Below are positions 1 through 8,792 of a stretch of DNA of 64,000 bases, one piece after another. The stretch is from Peptoniphilus obesi ph1 (GTDB taxonomy: Bacteria; Bacillota; Clostridia; Tissierellales; Peptoniphilaceae). Positions within the stretch are counted from its first letter, which is position 1. Each line of letters starts with the position of its first letter. Position numbers and translations under genes: made by a program. The notes below the pieces were generated by a model that was given only the letters and a program-made list of their open reading frames with translations, made no database searches and was not told where the DNA came from. The stretch is from the NCBI RefSeq assembly GCF_000311865.1, contig NZ_HE978580.1:307865-371864 (forward strand), in the 5' to 3' direction.

Positions 1-119
1 CTCTCTTGTACAGGATTTTTTATATCTAAACATAAATTAAAATAGTTTGCAAAATAAAAAACCATTATCCAACTCAATATATTATTTTAAAAACCTTTAT
101 TGATAAAATAATATATAAA
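1..119. other. AT-rich window edge, no gene seen
   Basis: No open frame or RNA gene is supported here. A weak AT-only inverted repeat (about 83-91 with 106-114) lies downstream of the tRNA-Leu terminator, but has no GC content to make it convincing. Confidence 0.5.
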
Positions 120-121
120 GA

Positions 122-158
122 TAAAAAAATAACAGTCCAACTCAAAATGTTGGACTGT
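122..158 (-). terminator. Rho-independent terminator of tRNA-Leu
   Basis: On the minus strand, just past the tRNA 3' end, ACAGTCCAAC pairs with GTTGGACTGT around a short AT loop and is followed by a T-rich tail (ATTTTTTTATC). Confidence 0.85.
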
Positions 159-169
159 GTGGATATAAA

Positions 170-253
170 TGGTGCGGGAAAGAGGACTTGAACCCCCACT
201 CCAAAGGAACTAGATCCTAAGTCTAGCGCGTCTGCCAATTCCGCCACTCCCGC
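170..253 (-). tRNA. tRNA-Leu (anticodon TAG)
   Basis: Reads on the minus strand as a class II tRNA. The 7-bp acceptor stem is GCGGGAG with the matching 3' strand and discriminator A, and the CCA end is encoded (170-172). The D arm contains GGCGGAATTGGCAGACG. The anticodon stem CTAGA/TCTAG encloses loop CTTAGGA, giving anticodon TAG. A long variable arm and a TTCAAGTC T loop complete it. The anticodon plus long variable arm identify leucine. It stands alone with its own promoter and terminator. Confidence 0.96.
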
Positions 254-270
254 AAACAGTTAACAAGATA

Positions 271-299
271 ATTATACTTGTTATATTTTTATTTGTCAA
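271..299 (-). promoter_or_regulatory. Promoter of tRNA-Leu
   Basis: Consensus sigma-A promoter on the minus strand: TTGACA (294-299), 17-nt spacer, TATAAT (271-276). It lies directly upstream of the tRNA. Confidence 0.9.
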
Positions 300-402
300 G
301 AATTTTTTTATTTATTTTTTTCATAACTTGACAACAAAATCATTATACATTAGTTTTACATTTTTTACAATAGTTTTTTTTATTTTATAAAAAGCTTTTA
401 AA

Positions 403-411
403 TGATATAAT
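403..411 (+). promoter_or_regulatory. Possible extended -10 promoter for the zinc-ribbon gene and apt
   Basis: TGATATAAT is an extended -10 element (TG at 403-404, TATAAT at 406-411). No good -35 is seen. Start of transcription would fall about 418, leaving only a very short leader before the ATG at 427. Confidence 0.4.
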
Positions 412-426
412 TGATTTGGTGATTGT

Positions 427-834
427 ATGAAAGAAAAATTTCTCAAATTTATGTATGGACGCTACGGATCCCAATACGGTTTAGATAGTTTAACAAAGTT
501 CATACTTATATTATCGATTTTATTTAATATTTTAATTATTACAAATTTCATACCAAATAAGTTTTCAACTATTAATTATGTTTTAATAATTCTTCTTTAT
601 CATAGACTATTTTCAAAAAATATTCCTAAAAGATATGCTGAAAATCAAAAGTTTGAAGCTTTAACTAAAGACTTTACAAGACCTTTTAGAAGATTTTATA
701 AAAATATAAGTGATAGAGAATATAAATATTTTAAATGCCCTAATTGCAATCAAGAGTTAAGAGCTCCAAGAAGAAAAGGCAAAATTATGATTAATTGCAA
801 TAAATGCAAACACAAATTTCAAGTAAGAACTTAA
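427..834 (+). CDS. Small membrane protein with C-terminal zinc ribbon
   Basis: A 135-residue protein of unknown function. Residues 1-20 are basic, followed by one or two hydrophobic segments (about 23-41 and 50-62) that should anchor it in the membrane. The C-terminal third is soluble and ends in a CxxC...CxxC zinc ribbon (CPNC near 101-104, CNKC near 124-127). This layout is seen in small Firmicute membrane proteins with a cytoplasmic zinc-ribbon tail. It is 16 nt upstream of apt and probably co-transcribed. The start is supported by the basic N-terminus and a GGTGAT element a few bases upstream. No role in purine salvage is implied beyond the neighbourhood. Confidence 0.8.
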   Translation: MKEKFLKFMYGRYGSQYGLDSLTKFILILSILFNILIITNFIPNKFSTINYVLIILLYHRLFSKNIPKRYAENQKFEALTKDFTRPFRRFYKNISDREYKYFKCPNCNQELRAPRRKGKIMINCNKCKHKFQVRT

Positions 835-850
835 GTTTTATGGAGGAATT

Positions 851-1363
851 ATGGATTTATCAAAAAAAATTAGAAACATTGAAGATTATCCCGCTGAAGG
901 AATTATTTTCAGGGATATAACAACTCTTCTAAGAGAAGACGATTATTTTAAGGAAGCCATAGATCAAATGGCAGATTTAAGAAAAGATAGTAAAATTGAT
1001 ATTGTTGTTGGAATAGAAGCCAGAGGTTTTATAGTTGGTGCTCCTGTTGCCTATAAATTAAATTGTGGTTTTGTTCCAATTAGAAAAAAAGGAAAACTTC
1101 CTTCAGATAAGATATCTGCTAGCTATGATCTTGAATATGGTCAAGATGTAATAGAAATTCACAAGGATGCAATCAAAAAAGGTCAAAATGTTTTAATTGT
1201 GGATGACCTTCTTGCAACTGGCGGCACATCAAGTGTTGCTATTGATCTTATTGAAAAGCTTGGTGGAAATGTTGTTGGACTTGATTTTTTAATTGAACTT
1301 GTAGATCTTAAGGGTAGGGAGAAAATTAAGGATTATGATGTTAAATCAATAATTAAATATTAA
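851..1363 (+). CDS. apt: Adenine phosphoribosyltransferase
   Basis: Cytoplasmic purine salvage enzyme converting adenine and PRPP to AMP and pyrophosphate. The 170-residue length is normal for the family. The PRPP-binding loop VLIVDDLLATGGTS lies at about 114-127, and the conserved VVGIEARGF element at 52-60. A GGAGGA ribosome site stands 5 nt before the ATG. The stop codon overlaps the stop of the convergent dinB by about 4 nt, so the two genes meet tail to tail with no terminator between them. That leaves open some antisense transcription. Confidence 0.97.
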   Translation: MDLSKKIRNIEDYPAEGIIFRDITTLLREDDYFKEAIDQMADLRKDSKIDIVVGIEARGFIVGAPVAYKLNCGFVPIRKKGKLPSDKISASYDLEYGQDVIEIHKDAIKKGQNVLIVDDLLATGGTSSVAIDLIEKLGGNVVGLDFLIELVDLKGREKIKDYDVKSIIKY

Positions 1364-2406
1364 TAAAGATCTTTGAAGCTGAGCTGGAAAATATCAAAAT
1401 CAACAAGGTTTGATGCAGATATACCCATAAGTCTTAGCTTTTTTTTATTATAATTTTTTTCAAATATTTCTATGCTATGTTTGTAGATATCTTGGTAACT
1501 TTTTATCGGGTTTAAAAATGATTTGGAAAAAGTTCTAATTTTAAATTCTGAATCTTTCATCTTTAAGGTCAAAGTTTTAAAGGCTCTGTTCTCTTTTTCT
1601 AAGTCTGCAGCAAGTTCCTTACTATAATTATCCAAATAACTTTTTAAAAGCTCTTCATCATTTGTATCGAGAAAAGTTCTCTCAACTCCCATGCTTTTTC
1701 TGATTCTTTTTGTTTCAACAGGTCTATTATCTATTCCTCTTATCCTTAAATAGATTTCAGAACCCATCTTCCCAAACATATCAACTAAAAATTCCTCATC
1801 TAATTTTATTAAATCTTCAACCTTATTTATTCCAATATTTCTAAGTTTAGCTTGAGATTTTTCTCCGATTCCCTTTATCTTTTTTATATCTAAATTATAT
1901 AAAATGTCTGGCATATCAGCTTCTGAAATTATCATAAATCCGTCTGGTTTTCTCCAATCACTTGCAAGTTTTGCAAGAAATTTATTGTAGGACAAACCAA
2001 TACTAACTGTTAATCCAAACTTTTCATGAATTTTCTTTTTAAGCATATAGGCAAATCCAACAGGATCTTTTTTATCGCTAATATCCAAATAACATTCATC
2101 AATAGATACTTTTTCTATATTTTTGCAATAAGATTTAATTAAAGAAAAAATTTCTCTTGATTTTTTTCTGTATTTTTTCATATCAGACTTTACTATTATT
2201 AAGTCTGGGCACAAGCTTTTTGCCATAAAAATTGGCATGGCTGAATGAAGATTGTATCTTCTTGCCTTGTAGTTTACAGTTGCTATTATTGACCTATCAC
2301 TCACTCCACCAACAGCGACAGGTTTCCCTCTTAAGTTTTCATTTTCCACTTCTTCTACCGATGCATAGAAGGCGTCAATATCTATATGAATTATATTTCT
2401 CTTCAT
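1360..2406 (-). CDS. dinB: DNA polymerase IV (Y family)
   Basis: Error-prone translesion polymerase. The palm motifs are intact: IDIDAFYASVEE at the N-terminus holds the first metal-binding Asp (D9), and SIDECYLDIS carries D103-E104. Thumb and little-finger domains follow, and the 348-residue length is typical. The ATG at 2406 is preferred over an upstream GTG at 2415 because AGGGTG lies 6 nt before it. No LexA-box could be identified with confidence. The C-terminal end shows no obvious beta-clamp motif that I can name with certainty. The gene is divergent from the HAD phosphatase. Confidence 0.95.
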   Translation of the reverse strand: MKRNIIHIDIDAFYASVEEVENENLRGKPVAVGGVSDRSIIATVNYKARRYNLHSAMPIFMAKSLCPDLIIVKSDMKKYRKKSREIFSLIKSYCKNIEKVSIDECYLDISDKKDPVGFAYMLKKKIHEKFGLTVSIGLSYNKFLAKLASDWRKPDGFMIISEADMPDILYNLDIKKIKGIGEKSQAKLRNIGINKVEDLIKLDEEFLVDMFGKMGSEIYLRIRGIDNRPVETKRIRKSMGVERTFLDTNDEELLKSYLDNYSKELAADLEKENRAFKTLTLKMKDSEFKIRTFSKSFLNPIKSYQDIYKHSIEIFEKNYNKKKLRLMGISASNLVDFDIFQLSFKDLY

Positions 2407-2472
2407 AAGTATCACCCTATTATAAGCTTATCATTGTTTTTATTATTTGATATAATTAATCCGAGGTGGACG

Positions 2473-3087
2473 ATGATTAAAAAAATTGCATTCTTTGATT
2501 TTGATAAAACTTTAACTGACCAAGATACAATAATTTTACTATGGAAGTTTGCCATGGACAAGAATATGATAAGTAAAACTTATTATTACAAAATGATTTT
2601 ATCTGGCGGAATAAATTACCTGAAAAAATTTAATTTTGATGATTTTAAATCAAGTGTATGTCAAATTTTTCATCATTTTTCAGAAGAAGACCTAGAAGAA
2701 TTTGTGGATTATGTATACAAAAACCATATGCTAAAAGATGGCCTTGAATTCTTATCAAATTTAGAAGTTGATTATAAAATGCTTGTTTCTGCATCTCCAA
2801 TAAATTATCTTAAATATTTTAATAAGTATTTAGATTTTGATAAGATTATAGGAACCAAGTTAGATATCTATTGCAATATTTTGGATGGAAATAATAAACA
2901 TAATTTAAAAGTTAAGAGGATAAAAGAACATCTAGAGGAAGAAAATATAGAAATCGACTATGAAAACTCACTCGCTTTTTCTGATTCTTACAATCATGAT
3001 AGACCCATGCTTGAACTTGTAAAAAATAGATTTTTAATAAATTCTAGAAAGAAAGTTTCTGGATATACAAATTTATATTGGCAATAA
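2473..3087 (+). CDS. HAD-superfamily hydrolase, subfamily IB
   Basis: A 204-residue phosphatase-like protein. Motif I is FFDFDKTLT (nucleophile D9, acid D11), motif II is the Ser of LVSASP, and motif IV is the acidic FSDSYNHD. This order and the helical cap after motif I match the phosphoserine-phosphatase-like IB group. The substrate cannot be named. The start at 2473 follows a GAGGTGG ribosome site; a longer frame upstream (from 2386) would run into the divergent dinB start and has no ribosome site. It ends in a bidirectional terminator shared with veg. Confidence 0.88.
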   Translation: MIKKIAFFDFDKTLTDQDTIILLWKFAMDKNMISKTYYYKMILSGGINYLKKFNFDDFKSSVCQIFHHFSEEDLEEFVDYVYKNHMLKDGLEFLSNLEVDYKMLVSASPINYLKYFNKYLDFDKIIGTKLDIYCNILDGNNKHNLKVKRIKEHLEEENIEIDYENSLAFSDSYNHDRPMLELVKNRFLINSRKKVSGYTNLYWQ

Positions 3088-3119
3088 AAAAAAAGAGAGT
3101 TTTCACTCTCTATTTTTAA
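3086..3119. terminator. Bidirectional terminator between the HAD gene and veg
   Basis: AGAGAGT (3094-3100) pairs with ACTCTCT (3105-3111). It is flanked by an A run on the left and T-rich sequence on the right, so it can work on both strands. Confidence 0.75.
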
Positions 3120-3386
3120 TCATGCTAAATTTTTAATGTCCTCAAATTCTACTTCATCATCTAATATTGTGATTTTTACATTGTGGGTCAGTACGTCTGA
3201 ATATGTGTAAGTAGATGTAGTTAATTCATCGCCATTTTCAACATCAACAGAAAAAATACTAGGATAAACAGATTTTAAAATACCTTTTCTAGTAACAAAT
3301 TTTTTTCTACCTTTATTGGCTTTGACAATTACTCTCTTTCCTAAATTCTTTTCCAACTTATTCTTTATCTGCAACATTTGATCCAT
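3120..3386 (-). CDS. veg: Veg protein
   Basis: Small basic protein, 88 residues, of the Veg family, linked in Bacillus subtilis to biofilm gene expression; its molecular role is not settled. The diagnostic NLGKRVIVKANKGRKK core and the SVYPSIFSV and YTYSDVLT segments are present. The ATG at 3386 is chosen over 3392 because AGGAG lies 8 nt before it and this length matches the Bacillus protein. It is expressed from two strong tandem promoters and terminated by the hairpin downstream. Confidence 0.92.
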   Translation of the reverse strand: MDQMLQIKNKLEKNLGKRVIVKANKGRKKFVTRKGILKSVYPSIFSVDVENGDELTTSTYTYSDVLTHNVKITILDDEVEFEDIKNLA

Positions 3387-3422
3387 GGACATCTCTCCTA
3401 TACTAGTATAAAACTAATTAAT

Positions 3423-3451
3423 ATTATAGTATAGAATTCTAAAATTGTCAA
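3423..3451 (-). promoter_or_regulatory. Proximal veg promoter
   Basis: Perfect sigma-A consensus on the minus strand: TTGACA (3446-3451), 17-nt spacer, TATAAT (3423-3428). Confidence 0.9.
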
Positions 3452-3457
3452 CCGATA

Positions 3458-3486
3458 ATTTTACTATCTAGCTTTGAGATTGTCAA
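3458..3486 (-). promoter_or_regulatory. Distal veg promoter
   Basis: TTGACA (3481-3486), 17-nt spacer, TAAAAT (3458-3463) on the minus strand. It sits 35 nt upstream of the proximal promoter, so its -10 almost touches the proximal -35. Confidence 0.85.
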
Positions 3487-3511
3487 TAGAATTTTTAAAT
3501 TTTTTATTTTT

Positions 3512-3973
3512 TTATATATATTTTTGTTTTAGTGCTTGTTCAATTTTCCTATTAGCATCTTTTTTAGCAAGGGTATCTCTTTTGTCGTATAATTTTTTAC
3601 CTCTTGCTGTTGCAAGTTGGACTTTAACCCTCCCCCTTGAAAGATATAAGTTTAAAGGAATTAAAGTATAACCTTTTAAAGTCACAACCCTTTCAAGTCT
3701 TCTTATTTCTTCTCTGTGTAAGAGAAGTTTTCTTTTTCTAAGAGGATCCATGTTGTGTATATTTCCCTGTTCGTATGGAGAAACATGCATATTATTTATA
3801 AACACTTCTCCACCATCTATATCAACATAGGCATCAGATATATTGGATTTTCCTTTTCTTATTGATTTAACTTCTGTACCCTTTAATTCAATTCCTGCTT
3901 CTATCGTGTCTTCTATAAAATAATCATGTCTTGCTTTTCTATTTGTTGCAAGATTATTTGATTTTTGAGCCAC
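3512..3973 (-). CDS. smpB: SsrA-binding protein SmpB
   Basis: RNA-binding partner of tmRNA in trans-translation, which rescues stalled ribosomes. 153 residues is standard. The beta-barrel contains the conserved [16 protein letters not shown] segment (about 27-42), and the C-terminal tail is basic. It starts with GTG, supported by an AGGTGATTAA ribosome site. It is the last gene of the operon with murF, ddl and rnr; the rnr-smpB pairing is common in Firmicutes and functionally sensible, since RNase R degrades the transcripts rescued by SmpB/tmRNA. No ssrA gene is seen nearby. Confidence 0.96.
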   Translation of the reverse strand: MAQKSNNLATNRKARHDYFIEDTIEAGIELKGTEVKSIRKGKSNISDAYVDIDGGEVFINNMHVSPYEQGNIHNMDPLRKRKLLLHREEIRRLERVVTLKGYTLIPLNLYLSRGRVKVQLATARGKKLYDKRDTLAKKDANRKIEQALKQKYI

Positions 3974-3981
3974 TTAATCAC

Positions 3982-6060
3982 CTATTCTATTATTTCAAAA
4001 TCTATATTGCCCTTAATACTATCTGCTGCAACTACCCTAATCTTAACTTTATCCCCAATATGGAAAGTCTTATTGCTATCTTGTGCCTGAGCCTCATATA
4101 AATCTTCATTAAAAGTATAAAAATCATTTAACGAAGAATATGAAACAAATCCTTCAATTGTATTTGCCAATTGCACAAAAATACCAAAACTTGTGATACT
4201 AGAGATAACTCCCTTGTATTCTTCTCCAATTTTTGATTCCATATATTCTGCAAACTTTACAGATTCAACTTGTCTTTCTGCTTCCATTGCTTGGATTTCA
4301 GTTTTTGATGTCCTATCTGCTATCACTGGCATCATAGCTTCATAGTATTTTATTTTCTTTTGTCCCAAACTATTGCTTAAATAGTCTTTTATTACCCTAT
4401 GGATGCTTATGTCTGAATATCTTCTTATTGGGGCTGTAAAGTGTGAATAATATTTTGATGCTAGTCCAAAGTGGATATAATTATTTTCAGAATATTTTGC
4501 TTTTTTCATGCTTCTTAAAACTAGACCTGAAACAAAAATTTCTTCATCTTTTCCCTTAACTTCTTCTATTAATTTTTGAACATCTCTTGAGCTAAGGTTT
4601 TGAGTTGAAAGTTTGAGTCCTAAGTGTCTAATAACAGCATTTAAAGCTTCTATTTTTTCTTCTGATGGTTCTTCATGAATCCTGTATAAAAACGGAAGGT
4701 GCATCCAGTAGAATTGTTCTGAAACGACTTCATTTGATATAATCATAAATTCTTCAATTATTTTATTTGCAATTCTTCTTTCTGCAACTTCTACATTTAT
4801 AGGTCTGCCATTTTCATCTACTGTAATTTTGCTTTCTGGAAAATCAAAATCTATTGATCCTCTGTCATGCCTTTTCTTTCTCAATATTTCTGCAAGCTCG
4901 TCCATAAGTTTTAAATCTTCTTCTAAGCCTTTTACGCTTTCATCAACTCTTCCATCTTCGATGAAATCAGAAACATTTTTATACACTAACCTTTTATTAG
5001 AATTTATAACAGTTTCAACAATTTTGTGGTCTTTTACACTACCATTTTTATTTATTTCCATAAGGACTGAAAGACATAGTCTATCCTCACCTTCGTTAAG
5101 AGAGCAAATTCCATTTGATAATTCAACTGGAAGCATCGGTATAACCTTATCTATTAAATAAACTGAATTACCTCTTTTAAAGGCTTCCTTATCAATCTCA
5201 TCACCATTTTTTACATAGTGAGCTACATCTGCTATATGGACTCCAAGTAAATAATTTCCATTTTCTAATTTTTCTATTGAAACAGCATCATCAAAGTCTT
5301 TTGAATCTTCTCCATCAATTGTAAATGTAGTCTTATCTCTTAAGTCTAATCTGTTTACTATTTCTTCTTCAGAAACCTTATCTGGCAATTTTTTTGCTAG
5401 GTCTAAAGCTTCTTGGCTAAATTCCATTTCCAAATTCATGGCAGCCGCTATACTTAAAATATCAACTCCCTTTTCTTTTGGATAGCCAAATACACTTATT
5501 ATCTCACCTTCAGGATTTTTATCTTTTTCTGGCCACTTTTTAATTTTAACCAAAACTTTTTGTCCATCTTTTGCATCCAAGGAATCCGAATTTTTTATAA
5601 ATACATCAAAAGCAATTTTGCTTTCATCTGGTAAAACAAATCCAAATTTTTTGCTTTTTTGATAGGTTCCAACAATTGTTTCATTTGCTCTTTTTAAGAT
5701 TTCTACAATTTTTCCTTCTATGCTATCGCCCTTGGATTCTTTGTTTATCTTTACTAGGACTTCATCTCCATTTAAGGCTCCATTTATATTTTTCTTTGCT
5801 ATAAATACATCTTCGCCATCTTGAAGTAAAAATCCAAAACCTTTTTCATTGCCTTGTAAGATTCCACGTCTATATTTTTCATTATCTACAAGCACATATT
5901 TATCTTTTACAAGGTAAAGTTTTTCCTCATCTACCAATTTGTCTAGAATTTTATAAAAATCATGTTTTTCTTTATTCTTTATCTCAAATAGTTTTGCTAT
6001 CGCCTCTTTTTTCATCGGTGCTCTGTTTTTAAGTGCATCTAGGATTTTTTCCTTTATCAT
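3982..6060 (-). CDS. rnr: Ribonuclease R
   Basis: Processive 3'-5' exoribonuclease. Domains in order: an N-terminal helix-turn-helix-like region (1-60), cold-shock domains (about 65-190), the RNB catalytic domain with its metal-binding DGEDSKDFDDAV cluster (249-260), and a C-terminal S1 domain (about 615-690, GVISSITSFGIFVQL). At 692 residues it is at the short end because there is little basic tail after S1. The ATG overlaps the ddl stop as ATGA, which indicates translational coupling, and smpB follows 8 nt downstream. Confidence 0.96.
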   Translation of the reverse strand: MIKEKILDALKNRAPMKKEAIAKLFEIKNKEKHDFYKILDKLVDEEKLYLVKDKYVLVDNEKYRRGILQGNEKGFGFLLQDGEDVFIAKKNINGALNGDEVLVKINKESKGDSIEGKIVEILKRANETIVGTYQKSKKFGFVLPDESKIAFDVFIKNSDSLDAKDGQKVLVKIKKWPEKDKNPEGEIISVFGYPKEKGVDILSIAAAMNLEMEFSQEALDLAKKLPDKVSEEEIVNRLDLRDKTTFTIDGEDSKDFDDAVSIEKLENGNYLLGVHIADVAHYVKNGDEIDKEAFKRGNSVYLIDKVIPMLPVELSNGICSLNEGEDRLCLSVLMEINKNGSVKDHKIVETVINSNKRLVYKNVSDFIEDGRVDESVKGLEEDLKLMDELAEILRKKRHDRGSIDFDFPESKITVDENGRPINVEVAERRIANKIIEEFMIISNEVVSEQFYWMHLPFLYRIHEEPSEEKIEALNAVIRHLGLKLSTQNLSSRDVQKLIEEVKGKDEEIFVSGLVLRSMKKAKYSENNYIHFGLASKYYSHFTAPIRRYSDISIHRVIKDYLSNSLGQKKIKYYEAMMPVIADRTSKTEIQAMEAERQVESVKFAEYMESKIGEEYKGVISSITSFGIFVQLANTIEGFVSYSSLNDFYTFNEDLYEAQAQDSNKTFHIGDKVKIRVVAADSIKGNIDFEIIE

Positions 6061-7238
6061 TGTATTTTCGCCCCATAATTTGTCATATTTAATAAATCAA
6101 CATCATATGTAGTCAAGTTTTCTTTTCTTCTAGCATATTTAGACTTAGCTAAATCTATTAGTCTTGATATTAATTCTGTAAAATCTATTCCCTTTTCTTC
6201 CCATAGATAAAATGCTATTGATCCTGGAAGAGTATTTATTTCATTTACATATACTGTATCTTCATCCAATAAAAAGTCTATTCTTGCATCGCCAACAGCA
6301 TCGATTGCATTAAAAGCTTTTTTTGCAAGCTCTTCAATTTCTTTTTGCACTTCATCTTTTAAATCAGCAGGTAAGGCTCTACTTTGTCCTTTCATTCCAG
6401 CTTTTCCTGAAGATTTAGATCCTTGTATATATTTATCTTCGTATTTTAAAAGGCCTGTCCAGCCAAGTGGTTCTTCGCAAGGAGAAACTATAAGATCATC
6501 TTCTTCTCCCATTACTGCTATATTTATTTCTCTTGGATTTTCTACTGCCTTTTCAATAATTATTTTCGCATCGTATTTAATTGCAAGTTCAATCGCTTCA
6601 ATTAATTCTTCCCTGTTTTCTACTCTGGATATGCCAACTGAAGAACCTAAATTTGCAGGTTTTACAAATAAATTGTAGCCAATTTTTTCTGCTTCTTTTA
6701 TTATGCTATCTTTTTTAGCTGGCCAATTACTTCTATAAAAACCAAAGTAGTCTGTCATCCTTATTCCATTTGCTGAAAATACTTTTTTCATAGTCAGTTT
6801 ATCCATTCCAGCAGCTGCACTCATAACTCCACAACCAACATATGGAATTGAAATCATTTCAAGAAGTCCTTGAAAAACTCCATCTTCCCCGTTTGTTCCG
6901 TGTAGGGCTGGAAATACTATGTCGATATTTTTATAAACTTCAACTTGTTCAACTTTTGGTCCTAAAAATGAAGCTTTTTTTGAACTTATGGTATATAAAT
7001 TGTGGTCATTTGCAAATCCTTTAAAAAATACTTCTACTGCTTCATCAAAATTTTTATGTTTAAAGTTGGCAATATTTTTTAAAGCATCTCCTGATAAAAA
7101 TCTTCCCTCTTTTGTAATATATAAAGGAATTGGATTATATTTGCTTTTATCCATATTTTCCATAATTTGCATGCCTGTTATTATAGAAACTTCGTGTTCA
7201 ACGCTCCTACCACCAAAAACTACTGCTACATTTTCCAT
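6057..7238 (-). CDS. ddl: D-alanine--D-alanine ligase
   Basis: ATP-grasp ligase making the D-Ala-D-Ala dipeptide for peptidoglycan. The FGGRSVEHEVSI N-terminus, the central LFVKPANLGSSVGI segment and the C-terminal DFLLDEDTVYVNEINTLPG metal-binding region are all present. At 393 residues it is somewhat longer than the common 310-370. The omega-loop region (KYEDKYIQGSKSS) looks like an ordinary D-Ala:D-Ala enzyme, with nothing pointing to a D-lactate type. A GGGGGA ribosome site precedes the ATG. It is directly downstream of murF, whose product uses the dipeptide. Confidence 0.94.
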   Translation of the reverse strand: MENVAVVFGGRSVEHEVSIITGMQIMENMDKSKYNPIPLYITKEGRFLSGDALKNIANFKHKNFDEAVEVFFKGFANDHNLYTISSKKASFLGPKVEQVEVYKNIDIVFPALHGTNGEDGVFQGLLEMISIPYVGCGVMSAAAGMDKLTMKKVFSANGIRMTDYFGFYRSNWPAKKDSIIKEAEKIGYNLFVKPANLGSSVGISRVENREELIEAIELAIKYDAKIIIEKAVENPREINIAVMGEEDDLIVSPCEEPLGWTGLLKYEDKYIQGSKSSGKAGMKGQSRALPADLKDEVQKEIEELAKKAFNAIDAVGDARIDFLLDEDTVYVNEINTLPGSIAFYLWEEKGIDFTELISRLIDLAKSKYARRKENLTTYDVDLLNMTNYGAKIQ

Positions 7239-7247
7239 AATTTCCCC

Positions 7248-8783
7248 CTACTCTTCACTGTAATTATCAGGAAGATCATTTTCAAATAATAATATATCAT
7301 TAGGCCTGTTTATTTTTGCAAGTTCATCTGTTGCTGCCTTTAAATTTACAAATTGGTAAACTTTATCCATGTCATATCCTGCATCTTTTAAGCCTTCATA
7401 AATAGGTTTTGTCCTATTGATTCCAACTAAAAATACATAGTCACAAACTTTTGCTATTTCTTTACCAATCTTATAATTTTCTTCTTTTTCCAAAGCTCCT
7501 AGTTCAACCATGCCTGGAGTTATAATAAATTTTCTTTGTTCTTTAAATTCAGCTAGAACATCTAAAGCTGCCCTAAAACCAACTGGGTTTGAATTGTAAG
7601 CATCATCTATTACTAATATTCCTGTCTTTGGATCTATTAATTGAAGTCTGTGTTCAACTGCTTCAACTTTCTCTACTCCTCTTGAAATTTCTTCAAGGCT
7701 CATTCCCAAACTATAAGCTGCTGAAGCTGATGCTAAAAGATTTGAAATGTTGTGCTTGCCAAGTAAAATTGTTTTACAAGCTATCTCTCCAAGTCCTTTT
7801 ATTCCTAAAGTAAAGCTTGAGCCGCTTGTAGTAACATTGATATCTTTAGCATATACATCTAATTTTTCTATGTTTTCTATTCCGTAATTAATTTTCTTAA
7901 GTCTTACTGTCTTATCGGATAATTTTTTTACATATTGATTGTCATAATTAAATATAGCAACTCCATCATCCGGAAGTGCTTCTATTAACTCATATTTAGT
8001 CTTCATAATATTTTCTATTGTCTTATAAATTTGCATATGAGTTGGACCAATTGCTGTAATTATTCCAATATTTGGTTGGACTAATCTTGCAACTTCTTCA
8101 ATTTCTCCTGGTTTATAGGCTCCAAGTTCTGCTATAAAAACTTCTGCATCTTCTCTTAATTCATTATTTATAACCTTGGAAAGACCCATTGGTGTATTAT
8201 AAGAAGAAGGTGTGTTTTTTACCCTCAAGGCTTCTGCTAAAACTGTATTTGAAATAAATTTAACAGATGTCTTTCCAAAAGATCCTGTAATTCCTAAAAC
8301 CTTAAGTCCATGGTTTTCTTTATAATCTTTAATTTTTGCCTGTGCTTGAGTATAAAATCCATGGTTAATTTCAAGTTCTTTCTTTAAGGCTAATTTATTT
8401 GAAAGTAAAAGAATCCTATATTGAAAGAAGTATATACAAATAGAAAAAACTATAAAAACGCTTAAAGTGCTTAGTTTGCTGTAGGTTAAAATATAAACTA
8501 AATAGCTAAAACCTAGACCAAGAACTATAAAAATAATATTTACAAGATCATGCTTTTTCTTAAGCCTTTTTACCCTATCTGTCCAAACAAGCGGAGTTTT
8601 TTGCTCCTGATTTTCTTTATAGACAAGTCTATTTACTTTATCTGAATTAAGCTTTATCCAATCAGCATATTCTGAATTTTTATATTCAGAAAGTTGCAGC
8701 ATATTTAAAGGATATTCAGTATGTTTTGAAGAAAGATAAAAGCAAATTCCTGCAATTAAAACAATAAAAACATAAAAAAACAT
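7248..8783 (-). CDS. murF: MurF-type UDP-MurNAc-tripeptide--D-Ala-D-Ala ligase with membrane-spanning N-terminus
   Basis: Adds D-Ala-D-Ala to the UDP-MurNAc tripeptide. The Mur-ligase ATP loop GITGSFGKTS is at 164-173, and the MurF hallmark DDAYNSNPVGF follows near 385. In place of the usual soluble N-terminal UDP-binding domain there are hydrophobic segments at about 1-17, 82-100 and 105-125, so the enzyme should sit in the membrane. Length is 511. An AGGAG site precedes the ATG by 6 nt. Its place directly before ddl strongly supports the MurF role. The alternative is a related membrane-anchored Mur ligase of another specificity. Confidence 0.85.
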   Translation of the reverse strand: MFFYVFIVLIAGICFYLSSKHTEYPLNMLQLSEYKNSEYADWIKLNSDKVNRLVYKENQEQKTPLVWTDRVKRLKKKHDLVNIIFIVLGLGFSYLVYILTYSKLSTLSVFIVFSICIYFFQYRILLLSNKLALKKELEINHGFYTQAQAKIKDYKENHGLKVLGITGSFGKTSVKFISNTVLAEALRVKNTPSSYNTPMGLSKVINNELREDAEVFIAELGAYKPGEIEEVARLVQPNIGIITAIGPTHMQIYKTIENIMKTKYELIEALPDDGVAIFNYDNQYVKKLSDKTVRLKKINYGIENIEKLDVYAKDINVTTSGSSFTLGIKGLGEIACKTILLGKHNISNLLASASAAYSLGMSLEEISRGVEKVEAVEHRLQLIDPKTGILVIDDAYNSNPVGFRAALDVLAEFKEQRKFIITPGMVELGALEKEENYKIGKEIAKVCDYVFLVGINRTKPIYEGLKDAGYDMDKVYQFVNLKAATDELAKINRPNDILLFENDLPDNYSEE

Positions 8784-8792
8784 AACTAACTC

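Noticed and set aside
83-114. Second terminator after tRNA-Leu
   Set aside because: The inverted repeat is pure A/T and would be unstable; the GC-containing hairpin at 122-158 is sufficient.
170-253. tRNA genes as attachment sites of an integrated island
   Set aside because: No integrase, direct repeat of the tRNA end or change in gene content is seen near either tRNA.
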